A stretch of DNA of 64,000 bases from Dysgonomonas sp. 520 (GCF_010501095.1 NZ_QVMP01000014.1:21961-85960), one strand, 5' to 3'; positions 53,887 to 63,494 are shown, counted from the stretch's first letter. Translations and numbers: made by a program. The notes: generated by a model not told the origin, from the sequence alone.

Positions 53887-56022
53887 TCAATTTAACTGTA
53901 TTTCGTCGCATGCGAACGCACTTTTCGCACCACCCCGTCCAACAATTCTTATTGAGATGTATTCAGCATCAGAGAAATTTATATTTTCGTTGATGCCGGC
54001 TATTAACTTATTGCCAGTCCTGACGGGAGTTATGTTTTTGTATATCTTATCGTCCTTGTATATCTCGACCCTTACAGGTGGATAAATATGGTGTCTCTCG
54101 TTGATAAGAAACCGGATGGAAATTTTTGTGGAATTTTTCACATCATCTGCCTTGAACTGCAGGTGGAGGTTGTTGCCGCTGTAAATGAGCCATCCCTGAT
54201 GATATTCTTCGGCAAATCCCAGCTTGCCGTCGTTGATGATTTGTATGTTATCGTAATCTTCGTCTAGCGTTGATTGTGTAGATATTGGCTCGTTTAGCAA
54301 CAGATTGAGTAGGGGAGAGCCATCGTGTATATTTCGCCAATTGCGGAGATACGATTCCAGATTTCCATCTTTTTCTTTATAAGCAGAAAGTCCCTCAAAT
54401 GCTTTGTAATGGCTCAACTGCTCGCAAATTGTTTTAATATCGGGTTTCACCACCATACTTTTTTCTTCGGCTGTTGCAAATCCATGCGAGCTTGCACCCT
54501 GATAATATGCTATCTGGAGGCGTGTGTAACTGAGAGCGGTATAAAGTCTCTCTAATTTCTTTTTCTCCTCTTCTCCTGCTGTGTATATGAGTGTGCTTAA
54601 CGAATCGTAGAATTGGCAAAAATCATCTGCGTTCAGATAGGTATCAAGTGCTTCGTTGAATCCGCCATATATGTTGTATGGTTTTCCCTGTTCGTTCATC
54701 CTCTTTTCCAGAGAAAGATAGTAATCACTTATTAACTTGCCCGATTTAGGGTAGAATTGAGTCAGGTATCGCTCACACAAACTATCGACAGACAGGTCAT
54801 TGTTAATCATTAATGATGCGGCAACAAAAGTTTTCACATCGTCGAATGGAGAATAGTCGTAACCGCTGGCGTTCAGAAAAATGCCGGTAATTCCGTTCGA
54901 TTTATGAAATCGCAATTGATCTCTCAGTCCGTACAACACAGGCAAGGGGGTGAGATAGTCGTCGAAGTTGGCAGCATAATCCCATGTATAGATATTGGAA
55001 GTACACGCCTTCCATTGATTCAATCTTTTCAAGAATTCTTTAACCTCCTGTTGTTCACTCAATTCGATACCTTTTGGCATATCTATCGTACTGATCATGA
55101 CTCCGGTATTGGCAGGCCATTTATCCTCCGGCGGAGATTTTGTTGTCAGGTATGCGGACGTGAAAAAGGAATGATGGGGAAACTCCTGAGCCAGTCGTTT
55201 TATCAGGAACGATAGAGCCGGAGTAGCACTATCCTTCGTATTACCTTTTGACAAACAAAGGTCGCAATTGCACACAATATTGTTGTCGTTGGGCATTATC
55301 ATAAACCGTTGAGTATACTTCTTGTCATTCCCGAAATTGTCTGAAATATATTCCTTTACATGTTTAAACAATTTGTTGTTGGAGAAGCAATATTGTTCTT
55401 CCTCTGTCAGATACGTTCCCTTCACGTAAAACTCACCTGTCCTGTTTCCTTTTAATGCCTGATGCAGATTGTGCCCCCATATCCCCCAGTCTTTATCCAG
55501 AACATTGGTTCCTATGATGGCAGCATATTCGGTATCCGTATTAGGACTGAAATAAGGTTCGCGATAGTTGAAATCGAAATTGGCACAGTGCGTGTGGAAA
55601 TTGATAATAGCCGGAGGAAGATCGTCTGCTATGAAGCGGTCGTCCGAATCGGACAGGCATTTCATAAATTGATAGATCAGCCATATTATAGCTTCCTCCG
55701 TTTTTGCCTTCAATACTATCTGCTTGTCGATATGTTCGACGCAATAATCGTATTCGAGGTTTTTGTCAACCTCAATCATTATTGCTTTATAATCTCCGTT
55801 ACCACTGTTTTGCAGATGAACGATTCCTTTTTCCTTCGATCGTTTTGACAAATGGTTGAACACGTAATTTCCCCATTTTTCGCTAACCGTGTTTTCCTCG
55901 AAAATGACATTGTAATTGAGCGAATTCAGCGACGGTGTTTTGTTATCGGCTCCGCACGAACAACATGCCGACAAGATGATCAACAAGAACAGATATTTGA
56001 GGTTATTTCTAAAAGTTGACAT
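53887..56022 (-). CDS. DUF4838 lipoprotein, probable glycan-active enzyme
   Basis: About 711 residues from ATG at 56022, which gives LFLLIILSACCSCGAD, a lipobox; a frame open to 56139 would bury it. The DUF4838 core is seen in FNYREPYFSPNT, RFMIMPNDNNIVCNCDLC (the N-D and C-x-C-x2-C pattern) and NIYTWDYAANFDDYLTP. DUF4838 proteins look like relatives of hexosaminidase-type TIM-barrel hydrolases. The C-terminal ~120 residues are a beta-sandwich. Its start overlaps the TPR/YaiO gene by 14 bp. Trimming or modifying the polymer made by the neighbouring GT2 is inference. Confidence 0.85.
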   Translation of the reverse strand: MSTFRNNLKYLFLLIILSACCSCGADNKTPSLNSLNYNVIFEENTVSEKWGNYVFNHLSKRSKEKGIVHLQNSGNGDYKAIMIEVDKNLEYDYCVEHIDKQIVLKAKTEEAIIWLIYQFMKCLSDSDDRFIADDLPPAIINFHTHCANFDFNYREPYFSPNTDTEYAAIIGTNVLDKDWGIWGHNLHQALKGNRTGEFYVKGTYLTEEEQYCFSNNKLFKHVKEYISDNFGNDKKYTQRFMIMPNDNNIVCNCDLCLSKGNTKDSATPALSFLIKRLAQEFPHHSFFTSAYLTTKSPPEDKWPANTGVMISTIDMPKGIELSEQQEVKEFLKRLNQWKACTSNIYTWDYAANFDDYLTPLPVLYGLRDQLRFHKSNGITGIFLNASGYDYSPFDDVKTFVAASLMINNDLSVDSLCERYLTQFYPKSGKLISDYYLSLEKRMNEQGKPYNIYGGFNEALDTYLNADDFCQFYDSLSTLIYTAGEEEKKKLERLYTALSYTRLQIAYYQGASSHGFATAEEKSMVVKPDIKTICEQLSHYKAFEGLSAYKEKDGNLESYLRNWRNIHDGSPLLNLLLNEPISTQSTLDEDYDNIQIINDGKLGFAEEYHQGWLIYSGNNLHLQFKADDVKNSTKISIRFLINERHHIYPPVRVEIYKDDKIYKNITPVRTGNKLIAGINENINFSDAEYISIRIVGRGGAKSAFACDEIQLN

Positions 56023-58819
56023 GTAATTGTAGATATATGCTATATAAGTTTCTGTAATTTCCTTTACCTTCTTCATATTTGTAGGAAGAGTCTTTGTAAT
56101 TGTACCAGTTTCCCAGCAATCCGATAGAAAAAGATTCATTTATTAAGTGGTATGCGCCAAAACCAACCATCGAATTGGTAACGGAGAAGGCATTGTACAA
56201 TTGATTGTCGATGATCTCGACATCCGGAGCCGAGCCGAAACTACACATTGCCGTAAGGTAGCTTTTGGGACTGAGAAAATGAAAACGGGCTCGGGTAAAT
56301 AAGCTGTAATACCAATTGCCGTCCAATATAATATTGTTGAATTGAGCATCTAACCACCATTGACCTAACTCTTTGGAGGCAATACCTTTCACGTTCAGCA
56401 TATTTTTTTTGTCAGCCATCTTTCTGTATCCCGCACCTACACCCAGTTCCCAGTCATGTTTCAGAGCCTTATAAATATAGGCATTGAACATGACGGATGA
56501 GAAAATCTTGTTTGCCACAGCTGCGTCAAATCGTGTGCGTATGTCGTGTCGCCAGGGGTGGCTCCATTCCAGTTGAGCCTGAATGCCTTTCCCGTTTTGC
56601 CTTCCTGCATAGTTCACCCTTGCGGCGTATGTGTCTGTTTCCTCGAAGCGTAGATATTCGACCGTGGTGATAGACGAAATGTTATCTATATTGTCGAACC
56701 TGCTGCCTAAGTAGAACAACCCGATCTGGTTTTTATAGATTTTATTTTTCAGATATTTCAGGTGATTGGTGAAGTCCGTCAGTTCCATTAGCGACGGTTC
56801 ATAAAACGACTGATAATAATAAGCCGAATCGAATTTGTGCATTTTTTCGAAAGCCACACCTTTCCAGTATTTTAATGATTTGTTTTTCGGGTCGTAAGAC
56901 AATGCCTGTGAGAGAGCCGACAGGCTTTCTTCGTATTTTGCATCTTTGAGCAATTGCCTGGCATAATCTTCATACGCCTGCGAATGAGTGGCAATCAGAT
57001 CTTTATGATAGGGATTTTTTGCAATTTCGGATGTCAGTATATCGAGCGATTGTTTATGCTCCTTTTGCATGTTGTAAGCCTCGCCCAATTTGACCTGATA
57101 GAAAGTCTCATCCGGCTTACTCTCCAATCCCGTCAAGGCATACTCAGCCATCCTTTCGGGTTTATTCATTTGTGCCGAGATATTTATCCCATAGCGGGCG
57201 GCGGCTTCACTCTTGGGGTTGGTCTTCAGCCACCTGTCGATGAGGGTTTGAGCCTCTTCCAGTTTGTAGTCTTCGATAAGCTGTTTTGCAAAAACGGTAG
57301 CCAATTCTTCATAGCCGCTCAAAGAACGATCCATATCAATCGGGTCGGTTTGTTTCAGCACCCGCTCATATTCGTCGAGGGCCTTTTCATATCTTTTTTG
57401 CTTGCCATATATGTCTGCCCTTTTCATCCCCCATTCCAATTCGTCGGGATATTCGTTGATCAGTTTGCCTAATGCCAAGAGAGCTTCGTTATGATTGTTG
57501 AGCTGATAAGAACAATTATATATCGAAACCAAGGCTGTTTTTTGCAGTTCGGCATCACCATACTCAACAATGAATTTCCAATGGTTGAGAGCCTTTTCGT
57601 AAAGCCCGTCCTGCATGTCCGATTTAGCCTGCCTGAGCCTGTACGATGTGTACTGATCCACTACGTCGGTATCGTCCGGATAGCTTTGATATAGCGAAAC
57701 AGTTATCTGGTCAACTTTCGATTGCATCCCCATCAGTTCATACACATGCCTTTCTTTTGCCAATAGGTTTTTGCTTTCCCCGTTTATTTTTTTGGATGTT
57801 TGTATCGCCTCCAGGGCATCTTCATAAAATCCTTTCGATATGGCATTGGATACGACATAGTTGAAAGCATCCTGATTGCGTGGGTTTCTCTGGAAAAGCA
57901 TCTTATATAGTGTGTAAGGGTCTGTCTGGTGATAGTGCCTTGCCGCTTCTTCCAGAAAATAATTGTATCTCTGGCTCAGATGCCCGCTATTGTTTCCCAT
58001 CTTTATATTCAACTGAATGAAACTGAGAACCTCGTCGTATCGGTTTTGTGCGGCAAGAATATCAGCTTTCTTGTCTATCAGTTTCACACTATTGGGGAGA
58101 TTGTACAATCCTTTTTCGGCATTAATAAGTGCTTTTTCATAATCTCCGGCCTTGAGATAATTGTTTATAAGCTCAAGATAAAAAGATTCGTTCTGAGGGT
58201 CTTCATTCACCAGAGAAGCTGCCAGGTCGATGGCCTCATTTATCTTACCCTCGTTTTTCTTTTGCAATGCTTCTTGCTCTACATAATGCAGGTATGCAGC
58301 TTTTATGCTTTGGTCGTCGGGGTAAATCTGGCTTATGCGCTTCAGTAGGCGGTTGGCTTCCACATGGTTTCCCTGCAACCTGTATACCTCAATTTTCTTT
58401 CGCCACAATCCTTTCCAATAGGGATTAACCTCCAGCAATTCGTTAATGTAGCAGATTGCGCTCGAATAGCGTTTTGTTTCCACCTCAACATTCACCAATA
58501 CCTGTTTTGCACTGACGTTGTTTCTGTTGTATTGCAAAGATTTATTCAATTCGAAACGAGCCTGCTCATAGTTTTTTTTCTCGAAATAATATTTTCCGAG
58601 GAGCATTTTCAGGTCAGAATCCTTCGGATACTTAGCCAGTCCGTCGTCCACTATTTTTTTCCCTTCTTCCCAATTTCCTTTCTGAAAAAGCGCATTTGCC
58701 TGTTGTGCATAATTGTCACGATCGTCCAGTTCTATTTTTCCCTGACCGGGAGTTTGCTCTACATTTGCAAACAAAAGAAGCAATATGGTTAGTAAGGATA
58801 AAGAACGTTTGATATTCAT
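56009..58819 (-). CDS. TPR protein with C-terminal YaiO-like outer-membrane barrel
   Basis: About 936 residues from ATG at 58819 (58834 also possible), with a signal peptide (LLTILLLLFANVEQTPGQ). Around 15 TPR-type repeats span about 40-690 (for example YAQQANALFQKGNWEEGKKI, YEKALINAEKGLYNLPNSV, YEKALDEYERVLKQ). The C-terminal ~220 residues are alternating strands rich in aromatics (IGLFYLGSRFDN, LEWSHPWRHDIRTRF, LYSIYLQLHVNF), ending in Phe like an outer-membrane barrel of the YaiO family. TPR plus barrel is the layout of exopolysaccharide exporters such as PgaA and BcsC. It follows the GT2 gene by 28 bp. Confidence 0.88.
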   Translation of the reverse strand: MNIKRSLSLLTILLLLFANVEQTPGQGKIELDDRDNYAQQANALFQKGNWEEGKKIVDDGLAKYPKDSDLKMLLGKYYFEKKNYEQARFELNKSLQYNRNNVSAKQVLVNVEVETKRYSSAICYINELLEVNPYWKGLWRKKIEVYRLQGNHVEANRLLKRISQIYPDDQSIKAAYLHYVEQEALQKKNEGKINEAIDLAASLVNEDPQNESFYLELINNYLKAGDYEKALINAEKGLYNLPNSVKLIDKKADILAAQNRYDEVLSFIQLNIKMGNNSGHLSQRYNYFLEEAARHYHQTDPYTLYKMLFQRNPRNQDAFNYVVSNAISKGFYEDALEAIQTSKKINGESKNLLAKERHVYELMGMQSKVDQITVSLYQSYPDDTDVVDQYTSYRLRQAKSDMQDGLYEKALNHWKFIVEYGDAELQKTALVSIYNCSYQLNNHNEALLALGKLINEYPDELEWGMKRADIYGKQKRYEKALDEYERVLKQTDPIDMDRSLSGYEELATVFAKQLIEDYKLEEAQTLIDRWLKTNPKSEAAARYGINISAQMNKPERMAEYALTGLESKPDETFYQVKLGEAYNMQKEHKQSLDILTSEIAKNPYHKDLIATHSQAYEDYARQLLKDAKYEESLSALSQALSYDPKNKSLKYWKGVAFEKMHKFDSAYYYQSFYEPSLMELTDFTNHLKYLKNKIYKNQIGLFYLGSRFDNIDNISSITTVEYLRFEETDTYAARVNYAGRQNGKGIQAQLEWSHPWRHDIRTRFDAAVANKIFSSVMFNAYIYKALKHDWELGVGAGYRKMADKKNMLNVKGIASKELGQWWLDAQFNNIILDGNWYYSLFTRARFHFLSPKSYLTAMCSFGSAPDVEIIDNQLYNAFSVTNSMVGFGAYHLINESFSIGLLGNWYNYKDSSYKYEEGKGNYRNLYSIYLQLHVNF

Positions 58820-58847
58820 ATTTGATAAATCCATGTTGTCACTATAT

Positions 58848-60293
58848 CTATTTACTCTCTTCGACAGATGTTTCCCTTTTCTGGTCGAAACCTTGCCTTT
58901 TCATTGCGCCCCACTCAAAGTTCTGCCTCGACAAGAAACTTATATATCCTTTTATGTTGAAAAAAACTACAAGCAGGTGGAATCCTATAAACTCGAAAAA
59001 TGAGAAAAAAATCAATTTCCCATATTCTCTAAACCGCCTGTAAAGTTTTGAGACACTGATATCCAGAATAACGGTGATGGCAGACACGGTAATTCCCAGC
59101 AGATATACAAACCCCAACAGCACGTAGACCGTTTCGAAGTTTATTTGTTTGGTGAAAAGGAAGTATATCATCATTATGATCCCGATGGTTTCGATGACAG
59201 GAGCAAGAAATTCGAAGAAGAAAATATATGGCATCAGAAGAAGTCCTGTTCTTCCATATTTTCGGTTGAACAGAAACTTGCGGTGAACAATGAATATCTG
59301 CATCATGCCTCTGGCCCAGCGGGTTCGTTGCTTGTGCAAGACCGATACGTTTGGAGGTCCTTCCGTCCAACAGGTGGTTACGGGTATCTGCACAATCCGG
59401 TATTTTTTGTTGAAGTCTCTCATATATGCAATGATACGTAGAGTCATGTCCATATCTTCGGCGTGGGAAATGGGGTCGTATCCTCCGGCTTCGATCACGA
59501 CGGATTTGTCAAACAAACCCAATCCACCCGAAACGTTAGGCACGGCATTTATGAAAGCCCATCCCATTTTGCTTATCAGATACGACCTGAGGTATTCTAT
59601 TTCCTGAAAGCAAGGTATAATCCGTTTTGGCGGGCGAACCCGTGTGATAATCCCGTCTTCGTCTATTTCACAACTATTAGCCATCCGCATGGTAGCGCCA
59701 ACGGCTATTACCTGCACGGAAGAATTCAGAACCGGCTGAATCATTTTCAATAAAGCATCGCGCGATAAAACACAATCTACATCGGTACACAGAAAATAGG
59801 GGAACACCGAAGCATTAATCCCTGCGTTGGTAGCATCGGCTTTTGTTCCTCCATTTTCTTTGTCAACGATAGTTAGTTTGTCGTATTTTGGGTTTCTTGA
59901 TTTTAAGATTCTCTTGAATGGCTTGGTCTTTATCTTTTCGATGTATGCGAAAGAAGTTTCTTCCAGATCAAATTCTTCGATGAGGAGTTCCAGCGTTTTG
60001 TCTTTGCTTCCGTCATTTACAATTACCACCTCGAAGAGAGGATAATCCAACGTCAACATAGAATTTACGTTGGTTATGATTGTAGTTTCTTCGTTGTAGG
60101 CCGGAGCTATAACCGAAATGCCCGGAATGAACGGAGAGTCTTTGAGCAGTTTATCTTCTTTTTTCGTAAATTTCCACTTATAGTTTTTTATATTTATGCA
60201 AGCCATAACAGTCAAGATAATAGTACCTATGACGATGAGGCTCACATAAAAGAAAATTCGGTATTGGAAAAAATCTGTAAGGTATTCGAGCAT
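58848..60293 (-). CDS. Processive family 2 glycosyltransferase (PgaC/cellulose-synthase-like)
   Basis: 481 residues. One N-terminal membrane segment (FFYVSLIVIGTIILTVMACI) precedes the GT-A domain. D (VIVNDGSKD), DxD-type (YFLCTDVDCVLS), D (SHAEDMDMTLRII) and Q-x-x-R-W (KQRTRWARGMMQIF) are all present, the signature of processive synthases for beta-linked polymers. Three or more helices follow (LLLMPYIFFFEFLAP, VYVLLGFVYLLGITV, IFFSFFEFIGFHLLVVFF). The closest functional parallels are poly-GlcNAc synthases. It is 4 bp after the HEAT-repeat gene. The sugar is not determined. Confidence 0.92.
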   Translation of the reverse strand: MLEYLTDFFQYRIFFYVSLIVIGTIILTVMACINIKNYKWKFTKKEDKLLKDSPFIPGISVIAPAYNEETTIITNVNSMLTLDYPLFEVVIVNDGSKDKTLELLIEEFDLEETSFAYIEKIKTKPFKRILKSRNPKYDKLTIVDKENGGTKADATNAGINASVFPYFLCTDVDCVLSRDALLKMIQPVLNSSVQVIAVGATMRMANSCEIDEDGIITRVRPPKRIIPCFQEIEYLRSYLISKMGWAFINAVPNVSGGLGLFDKSVVIEAGGYDPISHAEDMDMTLRIIAYMRDFNKKYRIVQIPVTTCWTEGPPNVSVLHKQRTRWARGMMQIFIVHRKFLFNRKYGRTGLLLMPYIFFFEFLAPVIETIGIIMMIYFLFTKQINFETVYVLLGFVYLLGITVSAITVILDISVSKLYRRFREYGKLIFFSFFEFIGFHLLVVFFNIKGYISFLSRQNFEWGAMKRQGFDQKRETSVEESK

Positions 60294-60297
60294 ATAA

Positions 60298-61434
60298 TTA
60301 ATATTTTATCAAAGGGTTGCTTACATGTTCAAAAATCAGCGTGGAAAATCCTCCGGAGACTTCTTTCAACGAATCGAAAAGTTTTCTCCCCGCACTTCCG
60401 TAGTTGAAAATTGCTTTCAGTATAATAATTTCGCTTTCTCTGTCGTGGGCATTGTTATATGCATCTTCCAGAAACGAAAGAGATTTTCCTGAGTTTATAT
60501 TCTGCACGGCTCTGATTATGCTATGCTGCACAACCTGAGGTTGCAATACGTAATCTTTTGTCAAATGTTCCTCCGTTTCCATACATCTCATTTCGCCTAG
60601 GGCATCAATGATGTGTTTCCGAAGGTTGATGTCGTGTGTATCTAGCATTTCGAGCAAATGGGAAGAACATTTTACCTGATTGAAGAATTTGATTTCATCG
60701 ACAAGGAAGCATTGAAAATCACTGTTTGTTGAGTTTTTTACCCATTGCGACAGGTTAGGTAGTCCTTCGTGAACTCTTCGGCTGAGCATACGGTGTATCT
60801 CCACCTTATCCCAACTGTTGAAGGTCTTGTCAAAATCTTCATCCAGAAACTTGAACGGGCTGCTCTTGCTGAAATACATGAACGAAGAGCGTGCTCTTTT
60901 TCTCAAGTATTGGTTTCTGTTGTATGTGAGAGATGTGATCATTGATCCGGGTATTTCGATGTCGAAGTCGTCTAACTTGCGAAGGGCCCTTTGCCGTGAA
61001 GACAGGTTCCCGTATTTCAATTTGCTTTCCCAAAATTCGCGCAGTCCGAAACTATCTATAACATTCTGATAATTAATTTCGTTGATGTATTCGTCTCCCT
61101 CTTTTGCCCGAATATTGAGGATTATGTTCGTAAGAATTCTTTTTTTCGAACTGTTTAGTTTCTTCGCATTAAAATTCAGTCTTGTTTTTATATCTTCGAG
61201 GGAATAGATTTCTAGAGAATAGACTATGTTTTTTATTTCCTTTCCGAATTTGTTTGTCAATGTTTTCTTTGTCTTCTTTTTCTTATAATACTTTATTCGG
61301 GAATAAATTAAACAAAATGAAATGAAAACAAGGATGGGAATAAAGACAGTGATAAAAGAAACAGCGACCCTGATAATGAACGGAAATCCCAGAAAAGTAT
61401 AATATAAATAATATAGGTAATATTCAAAGATCAT
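60298..61434 (-). CDS. Membrane-anchored HEAT-repeat protein
   Basis: 378 residues. A strong hydrophobic segment (IIRVAVSFITVFIPILVFISFCLIY) near residues 20-45 is followed by a basic stretch (KYYKKKKTKKTL) and then a helical body with HEAT-like repeats (SSRQRALRKLDDFDI, LRKHIIDALGEMRCMETEEHL, QHSIIRAVQNINSG, DRESEIIILKAIFNYG). That puts the body in the cytoplasm. It is first in the operon, 4 bp before the processive GT2. A scaffolding or regulatory role for the synthase is inference. Confidence 0.82.
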   Translation of the reverse strand: MIFEYYLYYLYYTFLGFPFIIRVAVSFITVFIPILVFISFCLIYSRIKYYKKKKTKKTLTNKFGKEIKNIVYSLEIYSLEDIKTRLNFNAKKLNSSKKRILTNIILNIRAKEGDEYINEINYQNVIDSFGLREFWESKLKYGNLSSRQRALRKLDDFDIEIPGSMITSLTYNRNQYLRKRARSSFMYFSKSSPFKFLDEDFDKTFNSWDKVEIHRMLSRRVHEGLPNLSQWVKNSTNSDFQCFLVDEIKFFNQVKCSSHLLEMLDTHDINLRKHIIDALGEMRCMETEEHLTKDYVLQPQVVQHSIIRAVQNINSGKSLSFLEDAYNNAHDRESEIIILKAIFNYGSAGRKLFDSLKEVSGGFSTLIFEHVSNPLIKY

Positions 61435-61920
61435 AGTCTAATTTTTGAGAGGCAATATATTGGGCGAATTCTTAAAATATTATGATTGTTCCGGCAGAAT
61501 AATATCCATTGGATATTTTAAGATTAAAAAAAACTTACGATTTCTAATTGTAGCAATCTCCAAATAAATCCTGAATTTGAAATGTTGCTGTAAAAATATT
61601 AAGAATAACCTAGCTATAAGTTCCAATCTTTAAACATAATTGATGTTTGTTTTTTCTAAAAAAAGCGAATATTAACAAGTGTTTATTTCCTTTGTTTCGA
61701 TTTTGGATTTTTGCGTATTTTTGTTTCGGTATTCGAAACTGGCAACAGTGGTTTATTTCTTATTTTGCAGTGGAGGATAATTCGATTTTAACTAAAATGA
61801 ATAAGTTTATCAAGCATTGGCGAAAGAAGAATTCTTATATCGATAGCATTTTTTGTATATCAAAATTTCTTGTAAACAAATAAAAATTATACTTTTGTAC
61901 GGTCTTTTGAAAAACAGATT
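61435..61920. other. Intergenic region before the tRNA gene
   Basis: 486 bp without a convincing gene. The minus-strand operon promoter should lie in 61435-61560, but no clear TAnnTTTG is seen. On the plus strand, TTTG (61691), 21 bp, then TATTTTTG (61716-61723) fits a promoter. It is followed by a 28-codon frame starting ATG at 61797, too short to assert as a gene. Confidence 0.4.
61870..61897 (+). promoter_or_regulatory. Candidate promoter of tRNA-Lys
   Basis: TTG (61870-61872) and TACTTTTG (61890-61897), 17 bp apart, fall 24 bp upstream of the tRNA. The spacing is slightly short for the consensus. Confidence 0.5.
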
Positions 61921-61996
61921 GACTCCGTAGCTCAGTTGGTAGAGCAACTGACTCTTAATCAGTGGGTCGAGAGTTCGAGCCTCTCCGGGGTCACCA
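61921..61996 (+). tRNA. tRNA-Lys (anticodon CTT)
   Basis: A cloverleaf is seen directly. Acceptor GACTCCG (61921-61927) pairs with CGGGGTC (61986-61992) with one G-U pair. The D-arm contains AGCTCAGTTGGTAGAGC. The anticodon stem ACTGA/TCAGT encloses CTCTTAA, giving anticodon CTT (reads AAG, Lys). GTTCGAGCC is the T-loop. Discriminator A and an encoded CCA (61994-61996) follow. A recombinase gene lies about 100 bp downstream, so the 3' end of this tRNA is a plausible integration site. Confidence 0.96.
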
Positions 61997-62097
61997 GAAG
62001 AAAAGCTAATTATCAAGACAAAAGATAGTTAGCTTTTTTATTTTTATATTCTGCACCACATTTGCACCACAAAAGAAGGGTATTTTAGCAGTATTAC

Positions 62098-62685
62098 TTA
62101 AAAACTCAATAAATCATACGCCTCCATCAGTTCCTCAGTTCTAAGCCCAAGATATTTTCTTGTAGTACGAACATCACTATGGTTAAACAGTTCAGATAAT
62201 TTCACCAAAGCTAATTCTGCGTTATTTCCTGCATTGTTATAGACCTGTCTTCCAAATGTTTTTCTCATGCTGTGAGTTGAGAAATTTTTGATTTTCAAAT
62301 TATATTTTACTTTAATTTCCTTGAAAACGACATTAATCCTCTGAACTGAATAAACAGAACCTTTCTGACTTATAAATATAAAATTATTGATTGATTCAGG
62401 TTTGATTTCTTTATAACAGGATTGAATATGCTTTTTCAGTTGGTCATTGATTTTGATGGTACGTTGCTTCTTTGTTTTTTTCTCTATGATAGTTAAAGTA
62501 TCAGAATTAAGAATGTCATTCCATTTCAGATTCAACAAATCACTAATGCGAATACCAAAGAATGAACCTAAAGCAATCAGTAAGCTAAATTTATAGTTTT
62601 GGTCTTGGTATAGCTTTGAAATTAAAAGAATGTTAGAATCCCATTCTAAATAATCAGCAGTTGTATTTTGATATTTTAAACTCAT
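62098..62685 (-). CDS. Tyrosine recombinase, catalytic core only
   Basis: 195 residues. All catalytic positions of the tyrosine recombinases can be seen: Arg46 (FGIRISDLLNL), a Lys in the beta-hairpin (KKTKKQRTIKIN), His138 and Arg141 (HSMRKTFG), His169 (LFNHSDVRTTRKYLG) and Tyr178. The N-terminal SAM-like DNA-binding domain usual in integrases is missing, so it is shorter than typical phage integrases (about 350-400). It may be an integrase of a small element using the tRNA-Lys site or an invertase-type enzyme; the target is not shown by the sequence. Confidence 0.9.
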   Translation of the reverse strand: MSLKYQNTTADYLEWDSNILLISKLYQDQNYKFSLLIALGSFFGIRISDLLNLKWNDILNSDTLTIIEKKTKKQRTIKINDQLKKHIQSCYKEIKPESINNFIFISQKGSVYSVQRINVVFKEIKVKYNLKIKNFSTHSMRKTFGRQVYNNAGNNAELALVKLSELFNHSDVRTTRKYLGLRTEELMEAYDLLSF

Positions 62686-62848
62686 AATAATATTCAGTTT
62701 TGGTGGTTATTAGTTGAAAGTGAATGCCTATTTTGGCATAAAATATTTAATCAATAGGTTATCAGCTATTTATCAGTTTCACTTATAATAGAAGTGAATA
62801 TTTTTAAGTTGTTGCTTTTCCTTAGTGTTTGCAACAAGCAACTTTATG

Positions 62849-63175
62849 TTATAATATTGTGATTAAATTTTCATATCTGAAAGAACGCCATTCTTGTTGT
62901 TCAATATCAAAATATGCTTGACAGTTATAATATCTGCGAAGTACACCAAACCCATTCATATTATTAGTTAAAACTTTTGGCAATAGAGTTCCAAATGCTT
63001 CTCGTAATTCACCATTGGTTTTCCTGTAAATAAAATGTGCTGTTCCATTCATTAATTTGAATTGCAAGGCTTCAATCATAGCAGATATTTGAAGAGATTG
63101 AGGTAAATCATAACCTTTCAAAACCATATTGGTAGCCCTGTTTAACAATGCAATGTTATTAATAGTAATTTTCAT
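62849..63175 (-). CDS. WYL_2 / Sm-like small protein (DUF2693-type)
   Basis: 108 residues. The second half has strands with FIYRKTNGELREAFGTLLP and AYFDIEQQEWRSFRYENLI. This matches the small SH3/Sm-like family (WYL_2, DUF2693) common on Bacteroidota phages and conjugative elements, where lines such as YYDxExxxWRSF recur. The role is unknown. It lies 10 bp after the 64-residue gene, in an AT-rich accessory segment. Confidence 0.75.
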   Translation of the reverse strand: MKITINNIALLNRATNMVLKGYDLPQSLQISAMIEALQFKLMNGTAHFIYRKTNGELREAFGTLLPKVLTNNMNGFGVLRRYYNCQAYFDIEQQEWRSFRYENLITIL

Positions 63176-63185
63176 ATTATATATT

Positions 63186-63380
63186 TTAAAATCGTTTTAC
63201 AATATTTCTTGGTTCAGCCCATCCATTAAGACGATATACAGCTTTAACAGCATCTTCATAGTTACAATAATCTTCAATGTGAGAAGATGAATTACTTGTT
63301 TGGCTTACAGATGTGTATTGATATACAGACCAAAGATTCCTTTTCAGACAGAAATGATATAAACCAACTTTTGCTTTCAT
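63186..63380 (-). CDS. Small hypothetical protein of mobile-element type
   Basis: 64 residues: MKAKVGLYHFCLKRNLWSVY, a middle SNSSSHIEDYCNYEDAVKAV and an end VYRLNGWAEPRNIVKRF. It is translated from the minus strand behind a good promoter (63414-63445) and is tightly coupled to the WYL_2-type gene. Its look fits small proteins that occur with WYL_2 genes on Bacteroidota elements, but I cannot name a function. Confidence 0.6.
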   Translation of the reverse strand: MKAKVGLYHFCLKRNLWSVYQYTSVSQTSNSSSHIEDYCNYEDAVKAVYRLNGWAEPRNIVKRF

Positions 63381-63413
63381 TTTTTCGTAATGCTTTATTA
63401 ATTATTTATACTG

Positions 63414-63445
63414 CAAATATAATAGTATATCATTACATAAACAAA
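63414..63445 (-). promoter_or_regulatory. Promoter of the minus-strand accessory genes
   Basis: On the minus strand, TTTG (63442-63445), a 20-bp spacer and TATATTTG (63414-63421) fit the Bacteroidota consensus, 34 bp upstream of the start at 63380. A TAATAGTATAT word (63420-63430) overlaps the spacer and recurs at 63495-63505. Confidence 0.65.
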
Positions 63446-63494
63446 CAGAAACATATCAAATGTAATGCTTTATTGTATTTTTAACTCTTTTCTG

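Noticed and set aside
61647..61883. 78-codon plus-strand open frame upstream of tRNA-Lys
   Set aside because: Composition is dominated by aromatic and AT-driven residues with no recognisable fold. Only the promoter-like sequence and a 28-codon end were noted.
62098..62685. Recombinase considered a truncated pseudogene of a larger integrase
   Set aside because: All catalytic residues are intact and it has its own start. No N-terminal domain remnant was noticed in the upstream sequence, so a minimal recombinase is the simpler reading.
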